In this document: positions 23,123 through 33,503 of the stretch, piece after piece
How the letters are laid out: each line of letters begins with the position of its first letter
Position numbering within the stretch: the stretch's first letter is position 1
Assembly: GCA_958510825.1 (NCBI GenBank)
Contig: OY294047.1
Coordinates: 49,025,365 to 49,089,364 of the forward strand
Reading direction: 5' to 3'
Length of the DNA stretch: 64,000 bases
Origin: Brachypterus glaber
Taxonomy: Eukaryota; Arthropoda; Insecta; Coleoptera; Kateretidae
Position numbers and translations under genes: made by a program
The notes under the pieces: model-generated
Databases searched by the model: none
The model's input: the letters and a program-made list of their open reading frames with translations, nothing else
What the model was told of the DNA's origin: nothing

Positions 23123-23379
23123 TGTTTGTTTAACCTCGTACTATTTTACTTAATTAAGCATCCCCTAAGTCTAGGACTTGTGTGGGCTAGTAGTAGAGGG
23201 AACCACAGGCTTATACTGACTTTCGAACCAGTTTATAGCAAGTGTCCATTTAACTTATCGCCTTCGCCAAATTTCAATTATTAATTAACTGAAAAAGGCA
23301 AATCGGAGCCAGTGAGAATCGAACTCACGCTAGTCGACTTGCTATGTACATGCGTTATCCCACTACGCTGTGCTCCCAT
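23123..23379 (-). mobile_element. tRNA-derived SINE, copy 1 (head type X)
   Basis: Read on the minus strand: a GGGAGCACAGCGTAGTGGGA head with an A-box-like part, then a B-box-like GAGTTCGATTCTC, then a body with TTAATTAATAATTGAAATTTGGCG, ending in an AAAC-type tail. Same body as the copies at 36.6, 40.6 and 42.7 kb. It is not a functional tRNA gene. Confidence 0.8.
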
Positions 23380-24890
23380 ATAACTAAAAGTGATAAATAA
23401 AATATGCCAAAATTGACCCAAAAGCCCAAAAATTATGTTCTTAACGTATGTTTAGTAGTATTTTATATTTTATTAAATTAAATTTTATAAATGCAATTTT
23501 GGTATTTTGTGATATACACATTCAAAATTTTAAGTTTATATCTCATCCCGTTCAACATTAACCGAGGGTGTACTATTTAAAAGAATAACCCTGTATATAC
23601 AATTATACAATTATATACAATTATATAATGTATAATTTAGTATTATAGTCCTTTTATTTATTTAAAATAATCACACCCCGGGGACTAGCGAGCTGTTTTT
23701 CGTTCGTGAGCCTAGCGTTAATTTAAAACTGATTAGAAACCACCGCGCTGAACCGCAAGATGGCTCTGCCTCCTATAGAACAAACTAACGCCATTGTATA
23801 TATGATAAAAGCTAAAAACAGTGTAATTCAAAAACAAAAGCTAGTACAAAACCTTTTTTCCATTTTAAGAAGCACCCCCAATGAACACCACTTTTAAAAT
23901 CAAAGCATTACATATGTTTATGACCTGTTTTCTTATCCAGACCATGTAGCACATTGTTATCAAAACATTATTCCCTAAACGACTGGCTTATTATCCAAGT
24001 TTAAGTAGCAAATATATACAAACAAAAGCACCAAATAACCGTAAACTCGACCACTTCTTTGTCCCTTGACCATTACAATGTAAATGTTTATCGTACACTG
24101 TACGTCGTACAGGGTCATCCAGAAAAATGGTGTAAAGGTTTTCTTAAAATTAAAATTTTAAAAAATAAAGCAAAAAAATGCCTATCGGTTGGTCAGTTCG
24201 GAGAATTCGTGATCACGCTAAATCAAGAACGCTTTCTAGTTTAGATCAAATTTAGACCAAAGGTTTCTTAAAAAGTTCTCGACTGGCTCGATAAAAATCC
24301 CCCTACTCTACCCTATAGGGTAGGGAATATAGTCGAAAATTAGATTTTTTTATTTTTTATTTTTTTATTTTTCAAATTTGTTCAAAAATGGATGGTAAGA
24401 GTATTTTAGTTTTGGTTTGTGATATTTTTTATAGATGGAGAGAAAAAGGATCCCCCGTTTCGCACGTTTCTCTTTAAAATAACTAAATCAAAATAACATA
24501 AGATGATTACAGGCAAAAGCTCCTTATAATAGCTCAAAGAGTTCCTAACTTATTAAATAAAATACGATTTTTTAGCTCCTTTTGAAGGGGCGCAGCTACC
24601 TTAAGATACATTTTAAGACCTATGTTTATAGGATTTTTTGTTTATTTATCCCCATTAAAATAAATGCTGTATAAAATAAAATAAAATAAGTATTGCTGGT
24701 ACTAGCAGCCGTATTTTTTGTTCTTTGTCCGATTTTTTTTGGTTGTATTTAAAACTAATTAGCTTAAACTAATTAAACAAAAATTTGAAAACAAGTCAAG
24801 TATTTGTAATCGGTCTGATTGTTTGCCCTAGTATTTGCATTCAGGATGCGCTCTGAATAGGACGCTTAGATTGTATTAAACTATTTAATT
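23380..24890. other. AT-rich spacer, degraded repeats
   Basis: No gene recognised. A short ORF at 24,059-24,244 has no family features. Around 24,500-24,650 there is a fragment of the 7,510-7,928 family. Confidence 0.35.
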
Positions 24891-24891
24891 A

Positions 24892-25735
24892 AACAAGTCA
24901 TGAAGATATGTAATGCTTCGCACTCCATTATATACTATTCACAGTGGATAGTATATTGCGTTTTCCAAAATACCCATTTTACGCAGGTTAAAATGATTTA
25001 ACTTAAACGCAAAATACGGATGGCAGTTACACTGACCTTTACACCACGAGTAGACTTTCAAAATTTGTCTATACGGTTTGTTCCAGTATACCGGGTGTTT
25101 TTTTTTTCAGCGAATCAAATAGGAATTGACTAGTCAAGTTCGTCCGAGATCCAACTTTTTATGTGGCTGTGTTATCTCTGCAACTAAAATTCCGATAAAA
25201 AAAGTTTTTTACAAAACATTTTTATTTTTTTGAGTTAAAAGCATTAAAAAAAATTATGTTTCTATTTAAAAAAGTTGACCTTGAAATTACCTTAAAAAGT
25301 TAAATATCCGTAAAAAAAATCGGCATTTCGTTTCCCCTTTTGATTTAATTTTTAGTATTTTTAGTATTCGAGATATTTGAAAGTTTCCGGTTAAAAAAAC
25401 ACCCGGTATAATGTTATTTTCACGTCAAGTGTGTCCTTATAACTTTTTTGTTTTTACTGGATTCTTTAAAAGTATTTTTTTTTTAAAAGATTACGTCAAT
25501 CGGACTTTTTTTAAGTTTTACCCCATATAACTGTTTTGTTTTGAAATAATTAATAGTTATTTTGTCCACAAAAAACGTAACATCGGACAAACGGACGGAC
25601 GTACGGACAGACGGACATTTTCAGAGTTTCTTGTTTTTTCATGAAACATATCTAGGATTTTTTTTGTCTAAGACGTTTTAAGCTACCGTGTAATATTATT
25701 CTAGCGCTTGCGTGCTATGAATAGTATAATAATAA
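24892..25735. mobile_element. Family A TIR element, copy 1
   Basis: Left ATTATATACTATTCACAG, right CTATGAATAGTATAATAATA. Related: 39,765-40,432 and 60,869-62,245, plus end fragments at about 45,160 and 52,535. The interior has GGACGGACGTACGGACAGAC (about 25,595). No transposase. Within it, TACCGGGTGTTTTTT (about 25,088) and AAAAAACACCCGGTA (about 25,395-25,409) mark a nested TA-flanked insert. Confidence 0.65.
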
Positions 25736-26610
25736 CAGATTTGTATCGTCCAAACTTAATTAAAATATTATTAAATTCGTCACAAAGAAACTACTTAAAA
25801 TCTCATTAACAACAAATTTTGATTTGCGTAAAGTTTCTAAATAGACAGTTATGTTTAGACTTTCACGGTGATTCACCTTCGCCATGATAAAAGCCTCACC
25901 TAAAATAAATATACTAATATGCTGCCCCCCCCCCTCCCCAAAAAAAATATGACAAAAAATTGTACCACTAAACTCATAGAAAGGCAAAGGAATTTATCGG
26001 ATTTAAGGCTAAACACGCAAAATAATATCACTGCACGATCACAGATATAAAAAACATGTAATTTCTCAAAATTTAGCTCTTAAAACATACTTTTTTTTTA
26101 ACTTTTTTAATTGCTTAGTCTTACATAGAGAAATGCAGGATATGACAACATCGCAAGAGAAAGAATAACCCTCATTGGTAAATTAAAAATAGCGCTAATA
26201 ATTGCATGTGTTGAATGATGCGCTGTTGCCAAATTTGCAATAATAAACTGGGTTTTAGGGAATTTTTATTTATATTTCTATTTGATTAATATTAATAAAT
26301 AAAACTTAGAAATTCGTTTTTTATCATAATTTTACATGTTTTTTAATAAAAATATATTTTTGTCGTTAAGCCCTAAATTCCCTATTAAAACGATATGGTC
26401 GTTTCAATCTCCGATACTTACCGTCAATTGGAGTGACTTCGGACGGTATGGGTGACTTCAAACACTTTTTCGCAAAGCCCCCTGAACCAAAGCACGTATG
26501 CACAAGTTCTGGGGTTAGTAGTAGTAGTAGTAAGGGTGGGGAGGCTACAAGCCAGGCAACTAGGCCATTGTGGCCCTTTTTGCCAGCCCCGAGCTGTCCC
26601 AGCCACACAT

Positions 26611-29600
26611 CTACCCTACTCCCTGCCTAAACCTGCCGGACCTCCTTATAAAGGTCGCGATATCTGTCCAGGCAAGGGTACGCAACTCCTCTCTTCGGAG
26701 AGTTGCCACTCCGAAGATCTCCTGTCGTATTCTGCCGAACCGATCGCATTGTCCTAGGAAATGGAAGGACGATTCTTCGTCTATCCCGCAACCCGAACAG
26801 ACGGGGTCGTTACCAACCTTCATCTTGAACAGGTGCCTTCCTAGTCCACAGTGACCCGTGAGGATCCCTGTGAGTTGGCTGATCGTGGCTCGGCTTCTTC
26901 CTAGTAGCCACGCGGTTTTTGACTTGCTTGGACCGGAAAGGAAGTCCTTTGCCTGTCTGCAGTTCGTGACCGTTGACCAGCTTTCCCTTAGTTTTTCTCC
27001 AGCCCACGTGTTGAGGGCTGATGTGACTTGTTTCCTTGTAATACCAAGCATGGGTTCGGGTCCCATGCACGGAGTTTCGGCTCCGAGCCTGGCAAGTTCG
27101 TCTGCCTTCTCGTTGCCTGGTATCCCGCTGTGTCCAGGGACCCATACAAGGTGGACTCTTTTGTTCCTCGCTAGCTCCTCCAGGGCTTCTATGCATTCCT
27201 GCACAAGACTGGATCTTGTGCTGGGTGCACTGAGAGCTTTCAGGGCTGCTTGGCTGTCGGAGCAGATGTATACATCTGATCCGTTGCTCCCTAGAACCTC
27301 TTCGCATCTTGCCGCTTCCTGTATCGCAAAGACTTCCGCTTGGAATACCGTGGGGTACCTGCCGAGCGAATAGCTCTTTTGAACCCCCGTGTCTTGTACA
27401 AAGAAGCCTGCGCCCGAGCTTTGCGTGCTTTCCATCCGGGAGCCGTCTGTATAGCACACTGTTGCGTTTTGGGCAAAATTAACTTCCTTGTTCTCCCACT
27501 CGTGTTTTGTTGGTATAGTGAGAGAGAATGCTCTGTCAAACCTTAATCGGTCTTCCGCCTCTATCACCTTGATGCTGCTGATAGGTAACTCTACTCTGGC
27601 AACATCGGCGATTTTTGTATGTCCGTAGACTGCCCCTTCACCCAGCCAGCATCCAACATCTCTCATTCTAAGGTAGCTAGCCATTGCCTCCCTCCTTATC
27701 CAGGACGGAAGCGTTGGCAGCCCCAGTAGAACTTCCAGTGCTGATGTGGGGGTCGTCCTGATTGCGCCGGTGATCCCGAGACACGCTAGTCTTTGGATCT
27801 TACTCAGACTCCGAGCTACTGTGGTTTTGCTGACGCTTGGCCACCATACCACCGAGCCATATTGGACTCTGGGTCTAATGACGGCGGTATAGATCCATAA
27901 TAGAATCTGTGGGGTCATGCCCCAGCTTTTTCCCACTGCCCGACGCAAGTGCCAGAAGGTCGCAATCGACTTGTCAATGACTTTGTCTACATGCGCCTTC
28001 CAGTTGAGTTTACTGTCTAGGGTTACTCCCAAGTACTTGACCTCTTGTGAGAGCACAAGCGGTTTTCCGTACATTTGGGGGGCCCTAAAGTTCTCTATCT
28101 TTCTCCTATTGGTAAAGAGGATAAGCTCAGTCTTTGTTGGGTTGACTGATAAGCCTTTTTCCTCACACCACTCTTCTATTATCCTGCAGGCTGTCTGGAT
28201 TCTTTCACAGACCGTGCCCAAGAACCTTCCAGTGACTAGGACCGTGCCATCATCTGCAAATGCTTGTGCGTATAGCCCAGCGGCCGTCAGCCTCTCTAGG
28301 AGACTGTCCATAACTAGACACCATAAGTGAGGTGAAAGACAACTGCCCTGTGGACATCCACCCCTCACCCCGATGTCCAGACGACAGTCCCCCAGAGAGG
28401 CCATGACATTCCTTTCTACCAGCGCAGATCTTACCCAACTAACCAGCGCTGGCGGGGTGCCCCTCGCTAATAGCGCACCGCAGATGGTTGACGTTCTTGC
28501 CCTGTCGAATGCTCCCTCTACGTCAAAGAATATGGCCAACGCCCATTCTTTGTGGTGTAACGCCTTTTCGACTCTTCGCACTATAGCGTGGAGGGCCGAG
28601 TCTGTCGACCTGCCTCGCCTATATGCATGTTGTCCTCTATGGAAAGGATGCCTGCTAAGCACTCCTTCCATCAGGTACCGGTCCACTATCTTTTCCAGCG
28701 TTTTCAGCAGGAAAGATGTAAGGCTTATTGGTCTGAAGGATTTGGCGGTTGTGTAATCCTTCCTACCCGGTTTGGGGATGAAGACCACTCTCGCCCTCCT
28801 CCATTCCTTTGGAACATATCCCAGCGCCAGGCTGGCCTTAAAGATCCTCTTCACGCTGGGAAGAACGATCTCTATGCCCGCCTGGAGTAGCGCTGGGAAT
28901 ATGCCATCCGGTCCTGCTGCCTTGTATGGGTCGAACTCTTTCACCGCCCATTTGATCGCGCCGTCTTTGATAACCTCCTCGGCCAGTTGCCGGTCCCCTC
29001 CTGGGAGGGGACCCTGCTCTACCTCGGGGTTATCTTGTTCGACGCTTTCACCGGGAAAGTGAGTCTCCAGCAGTAGTCTTAAGGACTCTTCGCTGGAGGT
29101 GGTCCAACTCCCATCTTGTCTCTGTAGCGAGCCTACCGATTTATTAGACGTGCCGCTAAGAATTTTCATCAGCCTTGCAGAATCCGACAGTGACTCCATG
29201 TCTCCGCAGTATTTCCTCCAGCTTTGTTTCTTGCTTCGTCTAAGCTCCTTTTTGAAATCCCTTCTCACCCCTCTATACCTATCCCATGAGGACTCTGTGT
29301 CTTCCCTAAAGGCTTGGTTGAATGCCCGCCTACACTCCTTGCGCAGGGTGTCCAGCGTGCCATTCCACCATGGGACCTTTCGGTCCTTGGCCTCCCTGAG
29401 TGGACAAGCCTCCTCATAAGCTGAGATTATGGTATTATTTAGAGTGGTGACCTCTTTGTCTAATTGTTCCTCTGTGAGTATCTCACTGTCTGAATCCCAG
29501 TTATGACTTTTGAGCTGGGAGAGGTAATTCTCCCAGTCCGTTGCCCTTGGGTTTCTTTTCATGATTGGATCGGGTTTGTCCGACCTTAACTCAAATCTTA

Positions 29601-30267
29601 CCATTCGATGGTCCGACATGGTTATGTCCGACGACACCCTCCAATTCAAAATGTTCTCTGATAGAGTGATAGATACCAGCGTTATATCAATCACCTCCTT
29701 TCGGACTCGATTGACAAATGTTGGCTCCTTCCCTCTATTCATTATCTCTAAATTGGTCGATGCTAGGTACCCCAACAAGGTTTCCCCCCTAGGGTTTATA
29801 CCCGTGCTTCCCCACACCACGTGGTGTGCGTTCGCGTCGCAACCGATAATTACTGGTAGGCGCTGTTCATTCGCGAATTCCACCAGGCTCACTAACTCCC
29901 TCGAGGGAAGTACGCCTTCGTACGGCAAATATAAGCTACCCACCACCACCTTATGACTAATGCCTCTTACCTTGTGCTCCAGAATAGCTGCCGTTACATC
30001 CTTGGTGCCCAGCTGGGTCAATGGAACCACGTTCAGCTCCTTAGATGCCAGGATACATGTTCTGATGTGTTCGTCCTCTTTGCCAACTATAATTTTATAG
30101 CCGGCTGCACCTAACCCCCTTACGTTGTTCCTGTAAACATAAGGTTCCTGTACCAATACGATCTCGCCTACCTTGTTAGCAAGAGCGCTCACCAGTTCCC
30201 CAGTTGCACTCTTGCTATGCTGTAGGTTGATCTGGCTTACCTTTAACGCCGCCATTGATGGGGTCAC
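26611..30267 (-). CDS. LINE ORF2: endonuclease, reverse transcriptase, RNase H
   Basis: 1,218 codons. APE-type endonuclease at about 10-235 (QEPY with E41, CDANAHH around 143-149, SDHR around 218-221). Reverse transcriptase at about 490-760 (FFDVEGAFD with D582, FADD at 670-673). RNase H at about 936-1,065 (YTDGS D941, E978, CSDSQAA D1004, PGHSG H1046, KADELA D1056). A C-terminal CCHC-like cluster follows (C1157, C1160, H1169, C1174). All catalytic residues checked are present. It nicks target DNA and copies the element RNA in the nucleus. It starts 23 bp after ORF1 ends. Confidence 0.95.
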   Translation of the reverse strand: MTPSMAALKVSQINLQHSKSATGELVSALANKVGEIVLVQEPYVYRNNVRGLGAAGYKIIVGKEDEHIRTCILASKELNVVPLTQLGTKDVTAAILEHKVRGISHKVVVGSLYLPYEGVLPSRELVSLVEFANEQRLPVIIGCDANAHHVVWGSTGINPRGETLLGYLASTNLEIMNRGKEPTFVNRVRKEVIDITLVSITLSENILNWRVSSDITMSDHRMVRFELRSDKPDPIMKRNPRATDWENYLSQLKSHNWDSDSEILTEEQLDKEVTTLNNTIISAYEEACPLREAKDRKVPWWNGTLDTLRKECRRAFNQAFREDTESSWDRYRGVRRDFKKELRRSKKQSWRKYCGDMESLSDSARLMKILSGTSNKSVGSLQRQDGSWTTSSEESLRLLLETHFPGESVEQDNPEVEQGPLPGGDRQLAEEVIKDGAIKWAVKEFDPYKAAGPDGIFPALLQAGIEIVLPSVKRIFKASLALGYVPKEWRRARVVFIPKPGRKDYTTAKSFRPISLTSFLLKTLEKIVDRYLMEGVLSRHPFHRGQHAYRRGRSTDSALHAIVRRVEKALHHKEWALAIFFDVEGAFDRARTSTICGALLARGTPPALVSWVRSALVERNVMASLGDCRLDIGVRGGCPQGSCLSPHLWCLVMDSLLERLTAAGLYAQAFADDGTVLVTGRFLGTVCERIQTACRIIEEWCEEKGLSVNPTKTELILFTNRRKIENFRAPQMYGKPLVLSQEVKYLGVTLDSKLNWKAHVDKVIDKSIATFWHLRRAVGKSWGMTPQILLWIYTAVIRPRVQYGSVVWWPSVSKTTVARSLSKIQRLACLGITGAIRTTPTSALEVLLGLPTLPSWIRREAMASYLRMRDVGCWLGEGAVYGHTKIADVARVELPISSIKVIEAEDRLRFDRAFSLTIPTKHEWENKEVNFAQNATVCYTDGSRMESTQSSGAGFFVQDTGVQKSYSLGRYPTVFQAEVFAIQEAARCEEVLGSNGSDVYICSDSQAALKALSAPSTRSSLVQECIEALEELARNKRVHLVWVPGHSGIPGNEKADELARLGAETPCMGPEPMLGITRKQVTSALNTWAGEKLRESWSTVTNCRQAKDFLSGPSKSKTAWLLGRSRATISQLTGILTGHCGLGRHLFKMKVGNDPVCSGCGIDEESSFHFLGQCDRFGRIRQEIFGVATLRREELRTLAWTDIATFIRRSGRFRQGVG

Positions 30268-30290
30268 TCATGGGGCGTGGTTGGCAAAAC

Positions 30291-32120
30291 TTATGTGGTC
30301 CGCTGGGGGCCGCTCGCGCCCGAGGGGCCGCGGCTGACAACTCCGCTCCAAGATGTGACCTTCCTTACGGAAATAGTCATCAGCTCGAAGCACAGCTGCC
30401 AGCTCGCCCCCTCTAGGCGCCTGACGGCGTCCCTTTCTACCACAAAAGTGAGGAACCAGTCTCCTGCCTCTCCCGTCGTCTGGATGTGACGCCATCCCTC
30501 GATGTTGAGCGAGGGATTCTGGAAAGCCATCAGCCTCTTCACCTTGCCTAGGTCCAGCTCTTTCTTCCTTAGCCAGAAGCCTACCTTCTCCGGCCATGGA
30601 GCATCGGCTGCCGCCACCTTGGTGAAGGCAACCCCCTCCAGGGTCGGAGTTGGCCAGGTTTCCAGCAGCCAGCGCTTTGTTGGCAGGGTCATGGTCGTTA
30701 TCAGGAACCAGCCGGGAAATACCACGCCTGAGTTCCTGAATCTGAGGGGACCCACAGGGGGAGTTGCCTCTATAGCCCTGAACATCTCCTCCACCATGCT
30801 CGCCCTCAAGCGCTCTGCCTCTTCGGGCGTAACCTTACCGTCCTCCCTATCCGACCTTATTACCACCTGCAGCTCCTTCTTCGAAGGGTCCTCGGTGGTT
30901 TCAGGGTCGGACATTTGCGTCGGCGCGTTACCCTCTCCCCTCTCCAGGGAGGAGACCTGATGGCGTGTGCCACCCTCCCCTCTATGGAGAGGCGAGACGT
31001 GCTTGCGCTTTCCGCCGTTGGGAGGGGTGCGGTAGTGGTTAGGCCTTTTCCTTGAGCTACCTGGAGGTGTTTCTTTGTCTGTCCTCAGTCTCTTTTTGCT
31101 CGCCTCTGGCTTAGAGCTGGAGGTTCCTTGGAGCCTCCTTTCCTCGCCTCGGGCGGACGCCGGAGCCGTTGGCAGCGCAAAGAGCTTCTTGGCCACTCTC
31201 CTTTCGTTCCTGGCTGATGGACCTCTCCCTTGAGTTTGGCTAGGTTTCTGAGGGACCGGTTGCCTTACCGCTTCCTGTATGCCCTCATGTGAGCAGCCAG
31301 GTCGCGGTACTGGCGTCGGTCTCCTAAACCCTCCGTCCGGTTTTTGGGGGTCGCCGCACCCTCCAACAGGCTTACTTCCCCCAGTGGGGATATCCGCCTG
31401 TGGAGCGCCTTCGGCTTGCCCAGTCCCCGTCGCAAGGCTGGAGCTAGAGGCGGCAGCGTTACTTTGCTGCTCTCCTTCTCCCTCCTTGGCCATCCTCTTC
31501 TTCTCCTTCCTTCTTTGGAACTTCCTCCTCTGCTTCTCTCTTTGGTTCTCCTTCTTCCGAAGTGCCGCCGCTTCAGCTGCTTCCCCGGCCGCCCCATCGA
31601 GGTTGGTGTCTTCGGACGTCTTCCTCGGTGACCCAGCTGGGGAGTTAAGGAGTTTTTCCTCCTCTACCGCGTCTATCTCGTGTCCGTCGGACGTCTCCAT
31701 AGAGTTGAGGAACTCTGTTTCCTCTTTTTGTGGCACTATCTTTTCCATATTTTCGTTTTGATTCATGGCTAGAACAAAGTTGTGTGCTAGTATTTGTGTA
31801 GTGTGTAAGTGTGGGCATTCGATAGGGCGTGGATCCCCCCCTTTCCATCGAATGACTCGCGGGCGCTCATCCTTAGTGAGAAGTCTGGCGGCCGCTTTTC
31901 CCCTGGTGAAGCCCCCCGGAAGTGTGCAGCGGGTCCTCAACCAGGCGCTACCTGGAGCCGCTGCACACCCCAAGATTATACACCGACTTATAGGGCGGCC
32001 CCCTACGCTAGCTAGGCAAGGGTGGGCCCCTTTCATCGGCGGCACAGGCGTGCCTGACCTGCTTATTTCACCGCTACCATTCCATCGTGACTTCCCTCTA
32101 AAGTAGCCTCCACGAGCCAC
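30291..32120 (-). CDS. LINE ORF1 (nucleic-acid-binding-type protein)
   Basis: 609 codons if the first ATG is used; a second ATG at 31,766 (MNQNENMEKIVPQ) may be the true start because the first 118 residues look like translated 5' UTR. The middle is Arg/Lys/Glu/Pro-rich and probably disordered. The C-terminal 180 residues (VVFPGWFLITTMTL through WQLCFELMTI) resemble the insect DUF4780-type domain seen with such LINEs. No CCHC knuckle was found. Presumed role: binding the element RNA. The DUF assignment is from memory and needs a profile search. Confidence 0.75.
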   Translation of the reverse strand: MARGGYFRGKSRWNGSGEISRSGTPVPPMKGAHPCLASVGGRPISRCIILGCAAAPGSAWLRTRCTLPGGFTRGKAAARLLTKDERPRVIRWKGGDPRPIECPHLHTTQILAHNFVLAMNQNENMEKIVPQKEETEFLNSMETSDGHEIDAVEEEKLLNSPAGSPRKTSEDTNLDGAAGEAAEAAALRKKENQREKQRRKFQRRKEKKRMAKEGEGEQQSNAAASSSSLATGTGQAEGAPQADIPTGGSKPVGGCGDPQKPDGGFRRPTPVPRPGCSHEGIQEAVRQPVPQKPSQTQGRGPSARNERRVAKKLFALPTAPASARGEERRLQGTSSSKPEASKKRLRTDKETPPGSSRKRPNHYRTPPNGGKRKHVSPLHRGEGGTRHQVSSLERGEGNAPTQMSDPETTEDPSKKELQVVIRSDREDGKVTPEEAERLRASMVEEMFRAIEATPPVGPLRFRNSGVVFPGWFLITTMTLPTKRWLLETWPTPTLEGVAFTKVAAADAPWPEKVGFWLRKKELDLGKVKRLMAFQNPSLNIEGWRHIQTTGEAGDWFLTFVVERDAVRRLEGASWQLCFELMTISVRKVTSWSGVVSRGPSGASGPQRTT

Positions 32121-32470
32121 CCTACGGGGGTGGAGTAATCCCTACCCTCCCGACCCACGTGTGTGTGTGTGTGTGTGTGTGTCAGTGTGCGTGTGTAGTG
32201 CTTGTAAGATATGTGTGTGTTTTTTACGGGAATTTGATCCCCAACCAGTTTTGGTCCGCCTCGGGCCCTAGTTCACCCCGCGGCCTCAAATCATTGATGA
32301 GAGCTGGCTGGGGCTTCCTCCGGGATAGCCGTGGACCCCAGCCATCTCAAACCAACAACCGAATAGCCCGTTGTGCAGTGCCCGACTCTCGCCAAGTATT
32401 GTCTGACGAGCCGATCCCCTATCCGCCACCTGGGGAGGCGCCCGATGGAGGACTGGAAGCCCCACACGGG
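32121..32470 (-). promoter_or_regulatory. LINE 5' UTR with (TG)n tract
   Basis: GC-rich leader of the LINE. It includes a TG microsatellite at about 32,158-32,206. LINE internal promoters lie in this position, but no promoter element was identified. GGACCAAAACTGGTTGGGGA (minus strand, near 32,240) has a similar match at the right edge of the window. Confidence 0.5.
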
Positions 32471-32552
32471 AGTTCTGGGGTTAAGTGCAAAAGTTGTGAA
32501 AGTAAACCCAACTACTTTCACCCACAATGTGCGAAGTCACCCCAGTTGACGG

Positions 32553-32987
32553 TATTTGATAACAGAAAAAAGGTCGTCAACTAAAAATTATGAAAGAATT
32601 GCTGAAAACTATTTTCTATTTCTCAATTATGTTTTATTACTTTTTTCTTCTTTATTAGTTGGAGTACTTAAATTTTAACACACTAACTTCCCAGTTATAT
32701 ATTTTTTTAAACAAAAAACAATTAATTACTCAAACATACTCATATTATCATAACTTGTTTGTTAGCTACTTAGCTAGAGGCAATTTTTATTACCCATTGA
32801 GTGTTCCATTAAAGTTTGTTCACTTAGTTCAATGTTAAATTATTTAAAATTCATTATTTAATAATCTATTCTTAGAAACAAGATATATTAATTGTTTTTA
32901 TATAGTAAATAAAACGCTATTTAACGATCAAATAGTCTGACTTAAATCAGTTTTGTTCTATCATTAGTGTTAAAACAATAGTTAACA
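32553..32987. promoter_or_regulatory. Upstream region of the i-type lysozyme
   Basis: AT-rich, 434 bp between the TIR element and the lysozyme start. A TCAGTT initiator-like site lies at 32,947-32,952, about 36 bp before the ATG; a TATATAG stretch sits about 45 bp further upstream, further than a usual TATA box. Promoter calls are tentative. Confidence 0.3.
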
Positions 32988-33482
32988 ATGAAAAATTTTG
33001 TTTACGCGATATTACTTACAGTATATGTAACGTTTGTTTCTTGTATAGTTTTAAACCCACAAAGTAGTCTTGATTTGCCCGTAAACCAGCAATGCATGGG
33101 CTGTATATGCGAAGCGGCGTCCGGATGTAACACCACCGAACTATGCCAAGGAGATGTTTGTGGTCCATTTAGAATAACCAGGGCATATTGGGTTGATGCT
33201 GGAAAACCGACAATGGCTAAAGAACAACCAGACTCCAAAACAGCATTTTCAAATTGTGCCTCGGATGTTTATTGTAGCTCGAAGATTGTGCAAAATTATA
33301 TGAGCAATTTTAAACAGGATTGTACCGAAGATGGTAAGATTGACTGTTTGGATTTTGTTTTAATTCATAAATATGGAGGATATGAATGTAAAAATGGAAG
33401 GTCCATTCTTGATCCCTATGCTGAAAGGTTTAACACTTGCCAGCACTATGTTGATATGGCACTAAATATGAAAATGAATTAA
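32988..33482 (+). CDS. i-type (invertebrate, destabilase-family) lysozyme, complete, intronless
   Basis: 164 codons. Signal peptide at about 1-19 (MKNFVYAILLTVYVTFVSC). The mature part has 12 cysteines (36, 39, 41, 47, 53, 58, 90, 96, 112, 120, 134, 151) and the family pattern CMGCICEAASGC, CGPFRIT, AYWVDAGKP, VQNYM, DC...DGKIDC, HKYGGYEC. Family members cut peptidoglycan or isopeptide bonds. In mollusc enzymes a catalytic Glu precedes SGC; here this place is Ala44, and the following loop is shortened, as is usual in insect members, so muramidase activity is doubtful. AATAAA signals at 33,489 and 33,498 follow the stop. Length is normal for the family. Confidence 0.93.
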   Translation: MKNFVYAILLTVYVTFVSCIVLNPQSSLDLPVNQQCMGCICEAASGCNTTELCQGDVCGPFRITRAYWVDAGKPTMAKEQPDSKTAFSNCASDVYCSSKIVQNYMSNFKQDCTEDGKIDCLDFVLIHKYGGYECKNGRSILDPYAERFNTCQHYVDMALNMKMN

Positions 33483-33488
33483 ACTCAA

Positions 33489-33503
33489 AATAAATCAAAT
33501 AAA
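33489..33503 (+). terminator. Polyadenylation signals of the lysozyme
   Basis: Two AATAAA hexamers, 7 and 16 bp after the stop codon, in an A/T-rich 3' region. Confidence 0.5.

Larger units (their letters stand above)
26518..32470 (-). mobile_element. Full-length LINE (I/R1/LOA-like with RNase H), 5,953 bp
   Basis: Flanked by AGTTCTGGGGTTA at 26,505-26,517 and 32,471-32,483, a 13-bp target-site duplication. On the minus strand it runs from a GC-rich 5' UTR starting CCCGTGTGGGGC, through ORF1 and ORF2, to a short (TAC)n-type tail. GC content is far above the flanks. Both ORFs are free of stops, so the copy is young and may be active. Endonuclease-RT-RNase H order points to the I/R1/LOA group; the exact clade is uncertain. 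Confidence 0.92.
26421..32552. mobile_element. 166-bp TIR element split by a LINE
   Basis: Left end CCGTCAATTGGAGTGACTTC at 26,421; right end is the complement of CCGTCAACTGGGGTGACTTC, ending at 32,552; TA lies outside both. About 28 of the first 34 bases match. Removing the LINE (26,518-32,470) and one copy of its 13-bp target duplication leaves a 166-bp non-autonomous element. Confidence 0.75.

Noticed and set aside
23300..23379. Possible tRNA gene (A and B boxes)
   Set aside because: It is the head of a SINE with a shared body in four copies; cloverleaf pairing is poor.
26810..31848. Many other ORFs of 60-215 codons on both strands within the LINE
   Set aside because: They are shadow frames of the two real LINE ORFs in GC-rich sequence.
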